Positions 16,365 through 25,413 are shown, counted from the stretch's first letter. The stretch is DNA of 64,000 nt from Luteitalea sp. (GCA_009377495.1 WHTZ01000002.1:124001-188000), one strand, 5' to 3'. Program-made: numbers and translations. Notes: generated by a model not told the origin, from the letters alone.

Positions 16365-17614
16365 AAGGCGAAGCCTGACATGACGTGCACGCGCACGCGG
16401 TTGTCGAAGCCGTGGGCGACGTCCACCTGCACGGGGAAGAACGGGAGCTGCAGAAACAGTCCAGCCCCAACCCCATGGTGGAATCGCGCGCGCCGGAGGC
16501 GCTCGCCGTCTGCGTAGGACGTGCCGCTGTCCCAAAATACGGTCACCCCTGCCCCGCCCCCACCGAGCGGTGAGGTCATCGGCAGTCTGAGCTCCACCGA
16601 CGTCGTCAGCAGGTTGTCTCCAATAAAGGTTCCCGCCCGAAAGCCCCGGAGGCTCGAGGCGCCGCCGAGTAAGGGTTGTTGGTACGGCGGAAGCGCACGG
16701 TTTGCGCCATCGTAGCGCGCGCGCACCGCGAGCACGGATTGACGGACCAGGCCCAGGTAGCCGCGCGCGTCGATCCACCTCCGCTGCACGGTGGGCCAGG
16801 CATTGAAGCTCAACCCCTCCCAACCCACGCTCGTGTAGACCGCGTCTCGCGGAAACGCGGGATTGGTGCGCGTGTCGAACGTCAGGTCGCCGCCGTACGA
16901 CACAAAGCGATCGGCGCGATCGTCGAGCTCGACGTCGCTCCAACCGGCCTGTGCTCCTACCCGTACTCCGGGTACGAGCGCGCGCTCGGCTCGACCCCAG
17001 AGCCGGACCCGCTGATCGTCAGCACGGAAATGTGGGTTTTCCTCCTCCGCAATCGACACACCCCCCTCGAGGCGATGCACCCACGGCGCGCGAAACGTCT
17101 TCTCCACCTCCAGCGCCGCGCGCTTCGTCGCCCCCCACGTCAGGGGCACCGAGACGCGGCTGCGCGCACCGAATGTCTCCACGAAGCTCGTGCGAAGGCC
17201 GTAGGTGACGCCATACCCGTCCCGGTAGCTCAGCATCGGAAAGAACATCGACTGGCGCCTCAGCCAGCGGACCGGCGCCGCGATCGTCCCGCCCGTGCGT
17301 CCAGGCACCTCCTCCACAATCACCACGAACGCAACCTCCCTCGTCGCCTCTAACGATCGATACCGCTTACGTACCTCGACCTGCCTGAAGCGACCGCTCG
17401 AGCGCAGGCGCGCCGCAATCTGCTCCGTCGCGCCAGGTGACAACGGCTCGCCAATGGTCACGCCTGCAAGCCGCAGAATCTCGTCATCGGGTGTCGTGTG
17501 GTTGCCTTGAACACGCACCTCCGCGACGACCTCAGCGGCACCAGCTTGAACCGGTGCCGCTCGCGCGGAATGAGCGACCAGCGCCACAAGTGACACGACC
17601 AGCGCGAGGCGCAT
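16361..17614 (-). CDS. Omp85/BamA-family outer membrane protein
   Basis: A 417-aa outer-membrane barrel protein. The start MRLALVVSLVALVAHSARA gives a clean signal peptide. One POTRA-like domain follows (VVAEVRVQGNHTTPDDEILRL ... GRFRQVEVRKRY), then a 16-strand-type surface antigen barrel ending in the C-terminal Phe signature (VHVMSGFAF) that BamA-type proteins use for insertion. GGASSLRGF is the conserved lid-loop 'VRGF' region. With one POTRA it is shorter than BamA and nearer to TamA/ShlB-like translocators. The start lies one base after the stop of the upstream gene at 17616. It converges with the acyl-CoA dehydrogenase. Confidence 0.85.
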   Translation of the reverse strand: MRLALVVSLVALVAHSARAAPVQAGAAEVVAEVRVQGNHTTPDDEILRLAGVTIGEPLSPGATEQIAARLRSSGRFRQVEVRKRYRSLEATREVAFVVIVEEVPGRTGGTIAAPVRWLRRQSMFFPMLSYRDGYGVTYGLRTSFVETFGARSRVSVPLTWGATKRAALEVEKTFRAPWVHRLEGGVSIAEEENPHFRADDQRVRLWGRAERALVPGVRVGAQAGWSDVELDDRADRFVSYGGDLTFDTRTNPAFPRDAVYTSVGWEGLSFNAWPTVQRRWIDARGYLGLVRQSVLAVRARYDGANRALPPYQQPLLGGASSLRGFRAGTFIGDNLLTTSVELRLPMTSPLGGGGAGVTVFWDSGTSYADGERLRRARFHHGVGAGLFLQLPFFPVQVDVAHGFDNRVRVHVMSGFAF

Positions 17615-17615
17615 G

Positions 17616-18632
17616 CTACGGGCGCTCCAGGGTCTTGCCGACGCGCATGCGGGCGCGTGTCTCCGCCTTTCGATAGTCGTAGAACTCGCGGTCGTACTCC
17701 ACTTCGACGGCTCCTTGGGCAACCGTGAAGGTCGCACGCGCCGCGATCGCTTTGGGGACCCAGAAGCCTTGAAGGTACGGTGCCATCACCATCGATGCGC
17801 TGACGTCGTCTACGCGGGCGAGCCACCGAAGGGGAAAGAACTCGTAGCCTGTGTTGTCGAACGTGTACTTGACGATCTGCTCTTCCTTGGGATCGACCCA
17901 CAACGTGATGAGCGCCACCTTGTTCAGCTTGCGAGCGAACTCCTCTTCCTCTTCGGTTGGCGCGTGCCGCTCATCAGCGTCGAAGAGTCGGGATGGGTAG
18001 TACTCGATTCGAAGGACCTCGCGCCTTTCGAGCGTCTCGCGGCCGGCGAAGTAGTAATGTCCTGGCTCGAACTTGAAGTCGAGGAAGTACGCTTGTGAAA
18101 TGAAGCGCGGCTCGACCCCGGCGCCAGCGAGTGCTTGCACGTCCGCCGTCTCGTCCGGCACATCCCGCTCGTCGACCTCGTCGGCGTCCGACGTCTCTGC
18201 TGGCTGCGCCTTCTCGTCCGTAGCCCGTGCTTCTCGCTGCTTCTCCTCTTTGAGCCATCGGGCCTCGTAGTCGCGACGCTCCGACTCGGTGATCGTCACG
18301 CCGTTGAAGCGCAAAGGGCTCCGGATGAAATAGCCATCCCGGATGTACCAGATATACTCCCGACGGCCGCCGTACTTTCGCTGTCCTGCGGAATCACGAA
18401 TGTCGAACCGCTCCTTCTCGCTCAGGACGTACTCGTGCAGGCGGCGCCAGTTCTCGTCGCGCTGCTCGAGCACGCGCGCCATCAGCGCATCGAGATCCGT
18501 CTCTTCGGCAGCCAGCGCGCTGCCTGGCGAGGGCGATCGCGCAGCCAGCGACACGTGCATGTTGAAAACGACCGAACCGAGACAGGCCAAGAGTGCCGCC
18601 GCACCAGGCCAGGTCATCAGGTGGTGTCCCAC
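17616..18632 (-). CDS. Secreted hypothetical protein
   Basis: A 338-aa protein with an N-terminal hydrophobic segment (AAALLACLGSVVFNMHVSLAA) followed by ETDLDALMARVLEQRDENWRRL. The body is rich in aromatic residues (GGRREYIWYIRDGYFIRSP, FKFEPGHYYFAGRETLER) and has an acidic low-complexity insert around residues 130-165. The layout, a secreted protein with a beta-rich core like a half-barrel, recalls LolA/MucB-type periplasmic proteins, but I see no diagnostic motif. It is immediately upstream of the Omp85 gene (one-base gap), so it probably works with that outer-membrane protein. Confidence 0.75.
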   Translation of the reverse strand: MGHHLMTWPGAAALLACLGSVVFNMHVSLAARSPSPGSALAAEETDLDALMARVLEQRDENWRRLHEYVLSEKERFDIRDSAGQRKYGGRREYIWYIRDGYFIRSPLRFNGVTITESERRDYEARWLKEEKQREARATDEKAQPAETSDADEVDERDVPDETADVQALAGAGVEPRFISQAYFLDFKFEPGHYYFAGRETLERREVLRIEYYPSRLFDADERHAPTEEEEEFARKLNKVALITLWVDPKEEQIVKYTFDNTGYEFFPLRWLARVDDVSASMVMAPYLQGFWVPKAIAARATFTVAQGAVEVEYDREFYDYRKAETRARMRVGKTLERP

Positions 18633-18710
18633 GCGAGCTCCTGGGGAATTTGACAGACGCAGGCGTCCTTCACTGAGACGAGCGCCAACGGGCAGAGGTT
18701 CCGGTCGCGC

Positions 18711-21443
18711 TCACTCGCCTCGCAGCGCTCTGACAGGGTCCACGCGTGCGGCGCGCAGGGCGGGAATTGCACCGGCGACGAAAGCGACCGCTACCAAGAG
18801 GAGCGGGACGGCTGCCAACGTCGACGGATCCGTTGCGCTCACACCATACAGGAGCGTGGAGAGCATCCGCGCGACCGCCAGTGCCATCGCGAGGCCGCAG
18901 ACGCCGCCGACTGCTGCCAACATCAAGCCGCGTGACACGACCAGGCGGAACACGCGGCCCCGATCGGCACCGAGCGCGATGCGAACGCCGATCTCAGTTC
19001 GCCGCCGCTCGACCGCATACGCGAGCACCCCATAGATCCCAATAGCGCCCAAGAGGAGGGCGCTGAGCGCGAAGAAGCCCATGAGATAGGCTGCAAATCG
19101 TGGCTGACTCGCTGCGCGGTCGACGACCGCCATCATGGGCAGAAGCTGGTCGACGGGTAGGCTCGCGTCGAGACTCATGACCGTGCTCCGCACGCTCGCA
19201 GCCAACGCCGTCGCATTCGTCTGGCTGCGCACGACGAACGTCATCGCGCGCCCTTCGTAGTCGGGTCGAGGCGACTGCGCCAATGGGACGTAAATAGCTG
19301 GAGGCGCCGGCCGATCCAACCCCATCGAACGGACGTCGCCGACGATGCCAACGACGGTAATCCAGGTTTGCCCGTCCGGTCCGCCGTACCCGATTCGACG
19401 TCCAATCGGGTCACCGGACGGCCAGTAGGTCCGCGCCGCGATGTCGTTGATCACGGCAACCAACGGTTGGCCCGTTCCATCTCGCTCCGTGATCAAGCGC
19501 CCGCGGCGCAAGGGAATTCGAAGGGCCTCGAAGGCGCCGGGCGTCACCATCGAAAAGCGGGCGTTGCGTCCCGGCTCCCCTGGACCGGTGGGCGGAGCGC
19601 CCTCGATAACGAAGTTGTCGGACCCACCGGCTGACTGGAGAGGGAGATCCGACATCGCGCCGGCGGTGGCCACTCCGGGGAGCGCAGCCAGACGCTCCCG
19701 CAACGTCGCATGGAATTGTTGCACGTGCTCGCGGCTCGCATACGCGGTCGAAGGCGTGAAGATCTGAAAGGTCAGCACGTCCTGGGGATCAAAGCCCGCG
19801 TCGAGCTGGCGCAGCCCTGCATAGCTGCGCAGGAGCAGGATGGCGCCGGTCACCAACACGACACTCAGCGCCACCTCGACGACAACGAGCACAGACTGCG
19901 CTCGCACGCTGCTTCGACGGGTAGTCGTGCTGCGTCCGTCAGCGCGCAGCGCGTCCTGGATGTCCACCCTCGTCGCCCGGAGGGCTGGCACGAAGGCGAA
20001 GGTAACCCCAGCGAGCACGACGGCAAGAGAGGTAAACGCCAGAACGCCGCCGTCGAGGACGAAGCGTCCACCGCGGGGTAAGTCATCTGCGTAGAGCGCG
20101 AGCAGGAGCGGCAACAGCCAACGGGCCACGAGCAGCCCGAGCGCGCCGCCCGTCACCGCGAGCAGAAGATGCTCGGTCAGGAGCTGCTGCAGCAGTCTGG
20201 CGCGACCGGCACCCAGCGCCGAGCGAATCGCACCTTCGCGGCGCCGACCCTCGGCGCGCGAGAGCACCAATCCGGCGAGGTTCGCGCACACGATCAGCAG
20301 CACGAAGGCCACCGCGCCGAGGAGCACGAGCAACGCGGTCTGCAGATCGCCGACGAGATCCTCCTTCAGGTCCCTCAGGATGACGAAGTGCCCTTTCGCG
20401 TAGTCATCCGGATACTCTGAGGACCAGCGGCGCCACAAGAGCCGCAACTCGGCCTCCGCTTGCGCGATCGTTCGCCCTTGCGCGAGCCGCGCGACCGCCA
20501 AAAAATCGTGATTATTGCGCCCCCAGTTCGGATGTGTCGGGTGGAGCGCCAGCGACGTCCACAGCCGGACCTGCTGGATCGGAAACACGAAGCCAGGCGG
20601 CATTACGCCAACTATGGTGCACGGCCGGCCATCCAGGCGGAGGTCCCGACCGACGATGTCGGTGGCGCCACCGAACCGGTCGCGCCAGAAGCCATCGCTC
20701 AGCACCGTGACGCACGGCGCACCAGGAGCATCATCGCCCGTGGCGAACGTCCTCCCGAGCGCCGCTGGGACGCCAAGGACCGTAAAGAGATTCGCCGTCG
20801 CCGAGGCACCCTGAACCCGTTCCGCGTCAGAGCCATCAAGCGTGGTATTCCACTCGCTCCACTGATACGCGCTCACCGAGAGCGAGCGCACATGCTCGCG
20901 TAAATCGAGGAGCTCGGGTCCCGAGAGCTCGAAATACGAGAAGTCTTGTCCGATCGACGGCGGGTAGCGGGTGTACACGGAGACGAGGTCATCTGGTTCC
21001 CGGTACGGAAGCGGGTCGAGGATGACGCCTTTGACGATGCTGAACATCGCGGTGTTGAGGCCGATGCCCAGGGCGATGGTGAGCACGACTGCCGCGGTGA
21101 ACACCGGTGTCTGCCGCAGGCGCCGGAAGCCAATCCGCGTGTCCGACCACAGGCGTGTCATGATTCGATCTCCTTCGCGCCGCGCGGACGGCTGGCGCCG
21201 AGCGCGCCTTCGACTCAGTGCGAGCCACTGCAATGGTGCGCCTGCGGCCACGTCGCTGATCGCGACGAGGGCCGCGCGTGCAATGGCCAAGCGCCCCTGC
21301 CGGGCGGCGTCGTGGACATCTCGTTCCACGTCCGCTCGGAGCTCGCGACCGAAAGTCGCGCGGAACCTTGGCGGGTACAGCCACAACAGCGACCGGACGG
21401 CCACGCTCGTCACGCGCGCCGGCATCGTGCGAAGCCGCCTCAT
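18711..21443 (-). CDS. ADOP-type MacB/FtsX-like ABC permease
   Basis: A 910-aa membrane protein of the acidobacterial duplicated orphan permease type. A soluble N-terminal part (LLWLYPPRFRATFGREL) is followed by TRLWSDTRIGFRRLRQTPVFTAAVVLTIALGIGLNTAMF (split here as TRLWSDTRIGFRRLRQTP and its TM helix), a MacB periplasmic core, and an FtsX domain (VALLVLLGAVAFVLLIVCANL). A second MacB core and FtsX domain then close the protein (VERRRTEIGVRIALGADRGR). No ATPase is encoded nearby, as usual for this orphan family; the substrate is unknown. Its start overlaps the padR stop by ATGA, so regulator and permease are one unit. Confidence 0.9.
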   Translation of the reverse strand: MRRLRTMPARVTSVAVRSLLWLYPPRFRATFGRELRADVERDVHDAARQGRLAIARAALVAISDVAAGAPLQWLALSRRRARRQPSARREGDRIMTRLWSDTRIGFRRLRQTPVFTAAVVLTIALGIGLNTAMFSIVKGVILDPLPYREPDDLVSVYTRYPPSIGQDFSYFELSGPELLDLREHVRSLSVSAYQWSEWNTTLDGSDAERVQGASATANLFTVLGVPAALGRTFATGDDAPGAPCVTVLSDGFWRDRFGGATDIVGRDLRLDGRPCTIVGVMPPGFVFPIQQVRLWTSLALHPTHPNWGRNNHDFLAVARLAQGRTIAQAEAELRLLWRRWSSEYPDDYAKGHFVILRDLKEDLVGDLQTALLVLLGAVAFVLLIVCANLAGLVLSRAEGRRREGAIRSALGAGRARLLQQLLTEHLLLAVTGGALGLLVARWLLPLLLALYADDLPRGGRFVLDGGVLAFTSLAVVLAGVTFAFVPALRATRVDIQDALRADGRSTTTRRSSVRAQSVLVVVEVALSVVLVTGAILLLRSYAGLRQLDAGFDPQDVLTFQIFTPSTAYASREHVQQFHATLRERLAALPGVATAGAMSDLPLQSAGGSDNFVIEGAPPTGPGEPGRNARFSMVTPGAFEALRIPLRRGRLITERDGTGQPLVAVINDIAARTYWPSGDPIGRRIGYGGPDGQTWITVVGIVGDVRSMGLDRPAPPAIYVPLAQSPRPDYEGRAMTFVVRSQTNATALAASVRSTVMSLDASLPVDQLLPMMAVVDRAASQPRFAAYLMGFFALSALLLGAIGIYGVLAYAVERRRTEIGVRIALGADRGRVFRLVVSRGLMLAAVGGVCGLAMALAVARMLSTLLYGVSATDPSTLAAVPLLLVAVAFVAGAIPALRAARVDPVRALRGE

Positions 21444-21778
21444 GCGCGTTGGCTGGCCGACCGCCTACCGAGCCGGGCGGCAGCAAGCACCCGGTCAAGG
21501 CGCCGGAGCTCCGCGGCCAAGGCGCGCCGGCCCGTCGGCGTGATGCGGTAATACCGCCGCCGCTCATCGTCCAGCTCCGGAGCAGGCCGGCGATCGCTCT
21601 CCTCTACCAGGCCGTCTTCGAGCAACTGGCCGAGGAGACGGTAGAGCGTGGCGGAGCCCAGACGCACCCCACCGCCGGTCCGACGGGCGACGTCTTTGCT
21701 GATGGCGTAGCCGTGGCGATCGCCGTCAGCCACGCTGGCAAGGACGAGAATCACCTTTTCCGAGAATTGGCGTGCCAT
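21440..21778 (-). CDS. PadR-family transcriptional regulator
   Basis: A 112-aa winged-helix repressor: EKVILVLASVADGDRHGYAI, then VRLGSATLYRLLGQLLEDGLV (recognition helix and wing), RRYYRITPTGRRAL and a short C-terminal helix for dimerisation. PadR proteins usually autoregulate and control adjacent transporters. It is translationally coupled to the ADOP permease that follows, and a short inverted repeat lies just upstream of its start. The ligand cannot be predicted. Confidence 0.92.
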   Translation of the reverse strand: MARQFSEKVILVLASVADGDRHGYAISKDVARRTGGGVRLGSATLYRLLGQLLEDGLVEESDRRPAPELDDERRRYYRITPTGRRALAAELRRLDRVLAAARLGRRSASQRA

Positions 21779-21790
21779 TCGGACCTATTG

Positions 21791-21805
21791 TGTCCGACTT
21801 GGACA
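21791..21805. promoter_or_regulatory. Candidate PadR operator
   Basis: A perfect 5-bp inverted repeat, TGTCC-GACTT-GGACA, starts 13 bp upstream of the padR ATG. A further TGTCC half site follows at about 21811. Its position over the expected promoter fits an autoregulatory PadR operator; that role is inferred from position only. Confidence 0.5.
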
Positions 21806-21847
21806 GAGTATGTCCAGTCTGACTCCAGTACGTAGCGCGCGGCCTTT

Positions 21848-21981
21848 CCGCCTTCGCGCTTCGCGCTTCGGCGGACCCGACCGGGGCGAAGGCGGGCAGG
21901 CCGCGCGGACGAGGGGACGAGGGGTCTAACCGCCTTCGCCCAGGCTACGGCGGTCCGCCGAAGCGCAGAGCGCGAAGGCGG
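21848..21981. repeat. Large imperfect palindrome between padR and HIT genes
   Basis: Two 30-base arms, 21848-21877 and 21952-21981, are inverted copies differing at two positions; each begins or ends with CCGCCTTCGCGC. A second, inner pair reads GAGGGGTCT near 21920 and AGACCCCTC near 21983. No coding frame is plausible. The structure suggests a MITE- or REP-like element or a large hairpin separating two minus-strand transcription units. Confidence 0.7.
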
Positions 21982-22016
21982 AAGACCCCTCGCTACGTAC
22001 TACGTGCTGCGTGCTC

Positions 22017-22520
22017 TTACGCTCTGGTGTCCTTCACGAGACGTTCGAACACGGGGCGAAGACGCTCGGCGGTTTGCGAGAGTGATTCCGGCAGAACGCG
22101 CGCCGTTCCAAAGACGGTCATGAAGTTGGTGTCACCTGTCCAGCGTGGGACGAGGTGGATGTGCAGGTGATCGAGAACACCTGCACCGGCCGCCTTGCCG
22201 AGGTTGATCCCTACGTTGAGACCCTCAGGCGCATAGGCGTCGGTCAGCACCATCTCGGCAAGTCGCGTGAGCTCGATGAGCTCCTGGAGCTCGTCGGACG
22301 TTGCGTCAGCGAGCGTCCTGAAGTGACGCCGCGGCACCACCATCAAGTGGCCATTGTTGTAGGGAAAGAGGTTGAGGATGACGAAGGTGTCGCGGCCCTC
22401 GTGAACGAGCAGGGCACGGGTCTTTTCATCGGGCTCAGCCGCCGCACAAAACACGCAGCCGTGCGCGTCCTGGGCGCCGGTCACGTACGCCATCCTCCAG
22501 GGGGACCACAGATAATCCAC
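22017..22520 (-). CDS. HIT-family nucleotide hydrolase
   Basis: A 167-aa histidine-triad protein. The catalytic motif HLHIHLVPRW (HxHxHxx) lies near residue 120, and CVFCAAAEPDE near residue 23 is the Cys pair often seen in the AP4A-phosphorylase-like HIT branch. LFPYNNGHLMVVPRRH is the nucleotide-binding strand-loop. It probably hydrolyses dinucleoside polyphosphates or AMP conjugates. The start is GTG at 22520; it shares one base with the TAG stop of the upstream HU/IHF gene (TAGTG), so the two are coupled. Confidence 0.9.
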   Translation of the reverse strand: MDYLWSPWRMAYVTGAQDAHGCVFCAAAEPDEKTRALLVHEGRDTFVILNLFPYNNGHLMVVPRRHFRTLADATSDELQELIELTRLAEMVLTDAYAPEGLNVGINLGKAAGAGVLDHLHIHLVPRWTGDTNFMTVFGTARVLPESLSQTAERLRPVFERLVKDTRA

Positions 22521-22864
22521 TAGCTGCCCGAATCGTCGCCAGAGGCGGTCACGGGTGCAGTCGCTGTCTCGTCAAGGTCGGCGAGCGGCGCGCGGTTGAT
22601 GAGATCCTTGAGCTCCTTGCCTGGCTTGAAGTAGGGGACTTTCTTGGGTGGCACATCGACACGATCGCCGGTCTTGGGGTTGCGACCTCGCCGCGGCTCG
22701 CGCCGACGCAGCCGAAAGCTTCCAAACCCACGGAGCTCGATCTTCTCACCGCGGTGCAAGGCATCGATGACGCTCTTGACCACGGTGTCGACAATGATTT
22801 CGGAGTGCTTCTTCGTGAGGTCGGACACCCGGGACACTTCTTCAACGAGGTCCACCTTCGTCAT
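22520..22864 (-). CDS. HU/IHF-family DNA-bending protein
   Basis: A 114-aa nucleoid protein: TKVDLVEEVSRVSDLTKKHS forms the dimerisation helices, IELRGFGSFRLRRREPRRGR carries the beta-arm base, and RNPKTGDRVDVPPKKVPYFK has the conserved Pro at the arm tip that intercalates DNA. A 20-residue Asp/Thr-rich tail follows the core. The sequence is nearest to IHF-beta, and its position downstream of rpsA matches the cmk-rpsA-ihfB order of many bacteria. The spacer to rpsA is filled with repeats. Confidence 0.93.
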   Translation of the reverse strand: MTKVDLVEEVSRVSDLTKKHSEIIVDTVVKSVIDALHRGEKIELRGFGSFRLRRREPRRGRNPKTGDRVDVPPKKVPYFKPGKELKDLINRAPLADLDETATAPVTASGDDSGS

Positions 22865-22877
22865 GTCACCCCCACTC

Positions 22878-22944
22878 TTCAGGTGTCAGGGGCCAGGGGT
22901 CAGGGGTCAGTAGGGATCAGGCCTGACCCCCGACACCTGGCTTA
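22878..22944. repeat. GGGTCAG-type phrase repeat
   Basis: Between rpsA and the HU/IHF gene the + strand reads CAGGTGTCAGGGGCCAGGGG followed by GGGGTCAGTAGGGATCAG, then the partial complement CCTGACCCCCGACACCTGG. The result is an imperfect palindrome built from 7-8 bp GGG-starting units. The same units recur at 45646-45862. Confidence 0.7.
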
Positions 22945-22956
22945 GCCCTGTCATCC

Positions 22957-24732
22957 CTACTGTTGGTGCTTGAAGTGGTCACCCAACGTGACCGTCGGTG
23001 AGCCGGAGTCGCTCACGTATGCGTCCCAATCGCCACGGAAGTGGGCGTCCTTCAGCGCCCGAATACTGAGGCCGATCTTCCGCTCCGTTGGACTGAGCTT
23101 GATCACCTTCATCTGATAGGTTTCCCCGACCTTCAGCTCGACTTTCTCGCCCTCGCGCTGGCCGTCGAACTCCGACACGTGGACGAGTCCTTCCACCCCC
23201 TCGGCCAGCTCGACGAAGGCGCCGAAGTTGGTCATGCGCACCACCTTCCCCTCGACGACATCCCCGACCTGCGTGCGACCGAAGAACTCGTCCCAGACGT
23301 CGGTGGCGAGTTGCTTGAGTCCGAGCGACAACCGCTGGTTCTCGGCGTCGATGTTGAGCACCATCGCCTGCACGGTCTCACCCTTCTTGAGCACCTCGGA
23401 GGGATGCTTGACGCGACGGCTCCACGACATATCCGAGATATGAATGAGTCCATCGATGCCCTCTTCAACCTCGACGAAGGCGCCAAATTCCGTGAGGTTG
23501 CGCACCCTGCCGGTGAGGACCGCGCCGACCGGATATTTCTCGGCGAGCTCCTCCCACGGGTTGGCCGCCACCTGCTTCAAACCCAGGGAGATGCGGCGGT
23601 TCGTCGGATCGACGCCGAGCACCATGGCCTCGACCTGGTCGCCCACGTTGAGAATCTTGGACGGATGCTTGACCCGCTTGCTCCACGACATCTCCGACAC
23701 GTGGATGAGCCCTTCGACGCCAGGCTCGAGCTCGACGAACGCACCGTAGTCGGTGAGGCTCACGACGCGACCACCGACACGCGCTGTCGAGGGATACCGC
23801 TCGACGACGTCCGACCAGGGATCCGGCGCAAGCTGCTTGTGGCCGAGCGACACACGCTCGGTTCCCGCATCGAACTTGAGCACGATCGCGTCAATCTCAT
23901 CGCCGACCTTGAAGATCTCCGAAGGATGCGAGACTCGCCCCCACGACATGTCGGTAATGTGCAGCAGACCGTCGATGCCACCCAGATCGACGAAGGCGCC
24001 GTAGTCCGTGATGTTCTTGATGACGCCGCGCAACACCTTCCCCTCGGCCAAGCTCTGGAGGGTGTGCTTCTTCTTCTCCGCGTTCTCCTCCTCGAGGAGC
24101 ACCTTGCGGGAGAGCACGATGTTGCCGCGCTTCTTGTTGACCTTGATCACGCGCATGCGCATCTCCTGCCCCCTGAGGGCATCGAGGTTGCGCACGGGCC
24201 GGACGTCGATCTGCGAGCCGGGCAGGAACGCGCGGACACCAATATCTACCGCCAGGCCTCCCTTGATCCGCTCGACGACGCGGCCGAGCACCACTTTCCG
24301 ATCTTGGAAGGCGCGCTCCACCTCATCCCAAATCTTCATCTTCTCGGCCTTCTCGCGCGAAAGCACGATGTGGCCGTTCTTGTCCTCGGTTCGCTCGAGC
24401 AGCACGTCGACGGTGTCACCAGCCTGCACCATGAGCTGGCCACCCTCATCGAGGAACTCCTCGAGAGCAATCATCCCTTCCGACTTGTAACCGACGTCGA
24501 CGACGACCTCCGAAGACGTGACCTGCAGGACTGTGCCCTTCACGACTTCACCTTCCGCGATGTGGCGGAAGCTGGTATCGTAAAGGTCTAAGAGACGCGC
24601 GTACTCTTGCGGATCCAGTTCGGCGTCCGTGCTGGTCCACGAGGTGGCGGAGCTTGCGACACTGGTCACCGTGGCGTCTGGGTCACCTCCTTCGTGAAGC
24701 TCTGGCTTGTCCGTGAGTTGTGGGTTTGACAT
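22957..24732 (-). CDS. rpsA: 30S ribosomal protein S1
   Basis: RNA-binding ribosomal protein that helps mRNA docking on the 30S subunit. At 591 aa it carries six S1/OB repeats; repeats 3-6 show the signature GAFVEL...GLIHVSEMSWSKRVKHPS and close variants. The first two repeats (EVVVDVGYKSEGMI; GLAVDIGVRAFLPGS) bind the ribosome in the E. coli protein. The start MSNPQLTDK at 24732 is preferred: AGGAGGA lies about 12 bases upstream. The frame stays open to 24801. A good sigma-70-like promoter lies about 115 bp upstream. Confidence 0.96.
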   Translation of the reverse strand: MSNPQLTDKPELHEGGDPDATVTSVASSATSWTSTDAELDPQEYARLLDLYDTSFRHIAEGEVVKGTVLQVTSSEVVVDVGYKSEGMIALEEFLDEGGQLMVQAGDTVDVLLERTEDKNGHIVLSREKAEKMKIWDEVERAFQDRKVVLGRVVERIKGGLAVDIGVRAFLPGSQIDVRPVRNLDALRGQEMRMRVIKVNKKRGNIVLSRKVLLEEENAEKKKHTLQSLAEGKVLRGVIKNITDYGAFVDLGGIDGLLHITDMSWGRVSHPSEIFKVGDEIDAIVLKFDAGTERVSLGHKQLAPDPWSDVVERYPSTARVGGRVVSLTDYGAFVELEPGVEGLIHVSEMSWSKRVKHPSKILNVGDQVEAMVLGVDPTNRRISLGLKQVAANPWEELAEKYPVGAVLTGRVRNLTEFGAFVEVEEGIDGLIHISDMSWSRRVKHPSEVLKKGETVQAMVLNIDAENQRLSLGLKQLATDVWDEFFGRTQVGDVVEGKVVRMTNFGAFVELAEGVEGLVHVSEFDGQREGEKVELKVGETYQMKVIKLSPTERKIGLSIRALKDAHFRGDWDAYVSDSGSPTVTLGDHFKHQQ

Positions 24733-24846
24733 ACGTTCTGCGAGTCCTCCTGGGCGTTTGATCCGCCGCAAGCCGCCCCCCGGTTCGTTCACGTGGGGCA
24801 CGAGCCCGCGGACGTTCAGGGCTCTAGTTATTGAGCCAAGTAAAAG

Positions 24847-24876
24847 ATATTACATCACTTACCGTTACCTCGTCAA
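24847..24876 (-). promoter_or_regulatory. Predicted rpsA promoter
   Basis: On the minus strand, TTGACG (24871-24876) is followed after 18 bases by TGATG-TAATAT, an extended -10 (TAATAT at 24847-24852). The element sits in the AT-rich strip between rpsA and the divergent DUF6335-like gene, the only clearly AT-rich patch in this part of the window. Confidence 0.55.
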
Positions 24877-24895
24877 CGTGCAGAGGGTTATCGCC

Positions 24896-25396
24896 ATGGC
24901 CACCCGCCCTCGATCCCGTCAGACCGACCCTGCCCAGCCTCCGGTGTCGCACCACCAACCTGTACCGAAGCGGGCGACGACCCGCGCCAATCCGTCGCCC
25001 CCGGCCCGCCCCCAGCGCAGTCGGGCAGACGGCGACACACATGAGCCGCGGAGTATCCCGTCATCACTCGAGACCGAGCGGCGTGCCTCAGCCGCGCGGA
25101 GCGGCCGCGAAGAATTGCTCCAACACTTGCGCGCCCACCCCGAGAGCGGCCCCGCGCTCACCGGCGGCGACATCGACGCCAACTGGGAGCTGGCCTACAG
25201 CAGCGGCGACGAAGCCCCGGGTGGCGACAATCCGACACCGGACCAAGTCTTGGTCGACGACATCGCCCGGTCACTGGGTGTGGAGTACAAAGTGGACGAG
25301 GAGCTCCAGGGTGCGAGAAAGATCGAGGAACGCGATCGGCACCGCTGGGAGCTCGACCCCGCCTCATCAGAGGACTATCCGCGGCGCACGAAGTAG
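24896..25396 (+). CDS. DUF6335-like small acidic protein
   Basis: A 166-aa soluble protein. The N-terminal half is Pro/Arg/Ser-rich and low-complexity. The C-terminal half is compact: HLRAHPESGPALTGGDIDAN, YSSGDEAPGGDNPTPDQ, RSLGVEYKVDEEL and RDRHRWELDPASSEDY. This set matches my memory of DUF6335, a family of unknown function found in cyanobacteria and acidobacteria. The ATG at 24896 follows AGAGGG; the frame is open farther upstream but crosses the rpsA promoter. It is divergent from rpsA and splits the usual cmk-rpsA neighbourhood. Confidence 0.75.
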   Translation: MATRPRSRQTDPAQPPVSHHQPVPKRATTRANPSPPARPQRSRADGDTHEPRSIPSSLETERRASAARSGREELLQHLRAHPESGPALTGGDIDANWELAYSSGDEAPGGDNPTPDQVLVDDIARSLGVEYKVDEELQGARKIEERDRHRWELDPASSEDYPRRTK

Positions 25397-25413
25397 GCTT
25401 CTCGGGATGCTTG

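Noticed and set aside
15561-16943. 460-codon minus-strand frame opposite the second acyl-CoA dehydrogenase
   Set aside because: It is antisense to conserved coding sequence and runs across the convergent stop into the barrel gene; Arg/Ala/Gly-rich shadow.
23041-24591. 516-codon + strand frame opposite rpsA
   Set aside because: It lies entirely antisense to a certain rpsA and has Leu/His/Asp/Arg-rich shadow composition with no domain.
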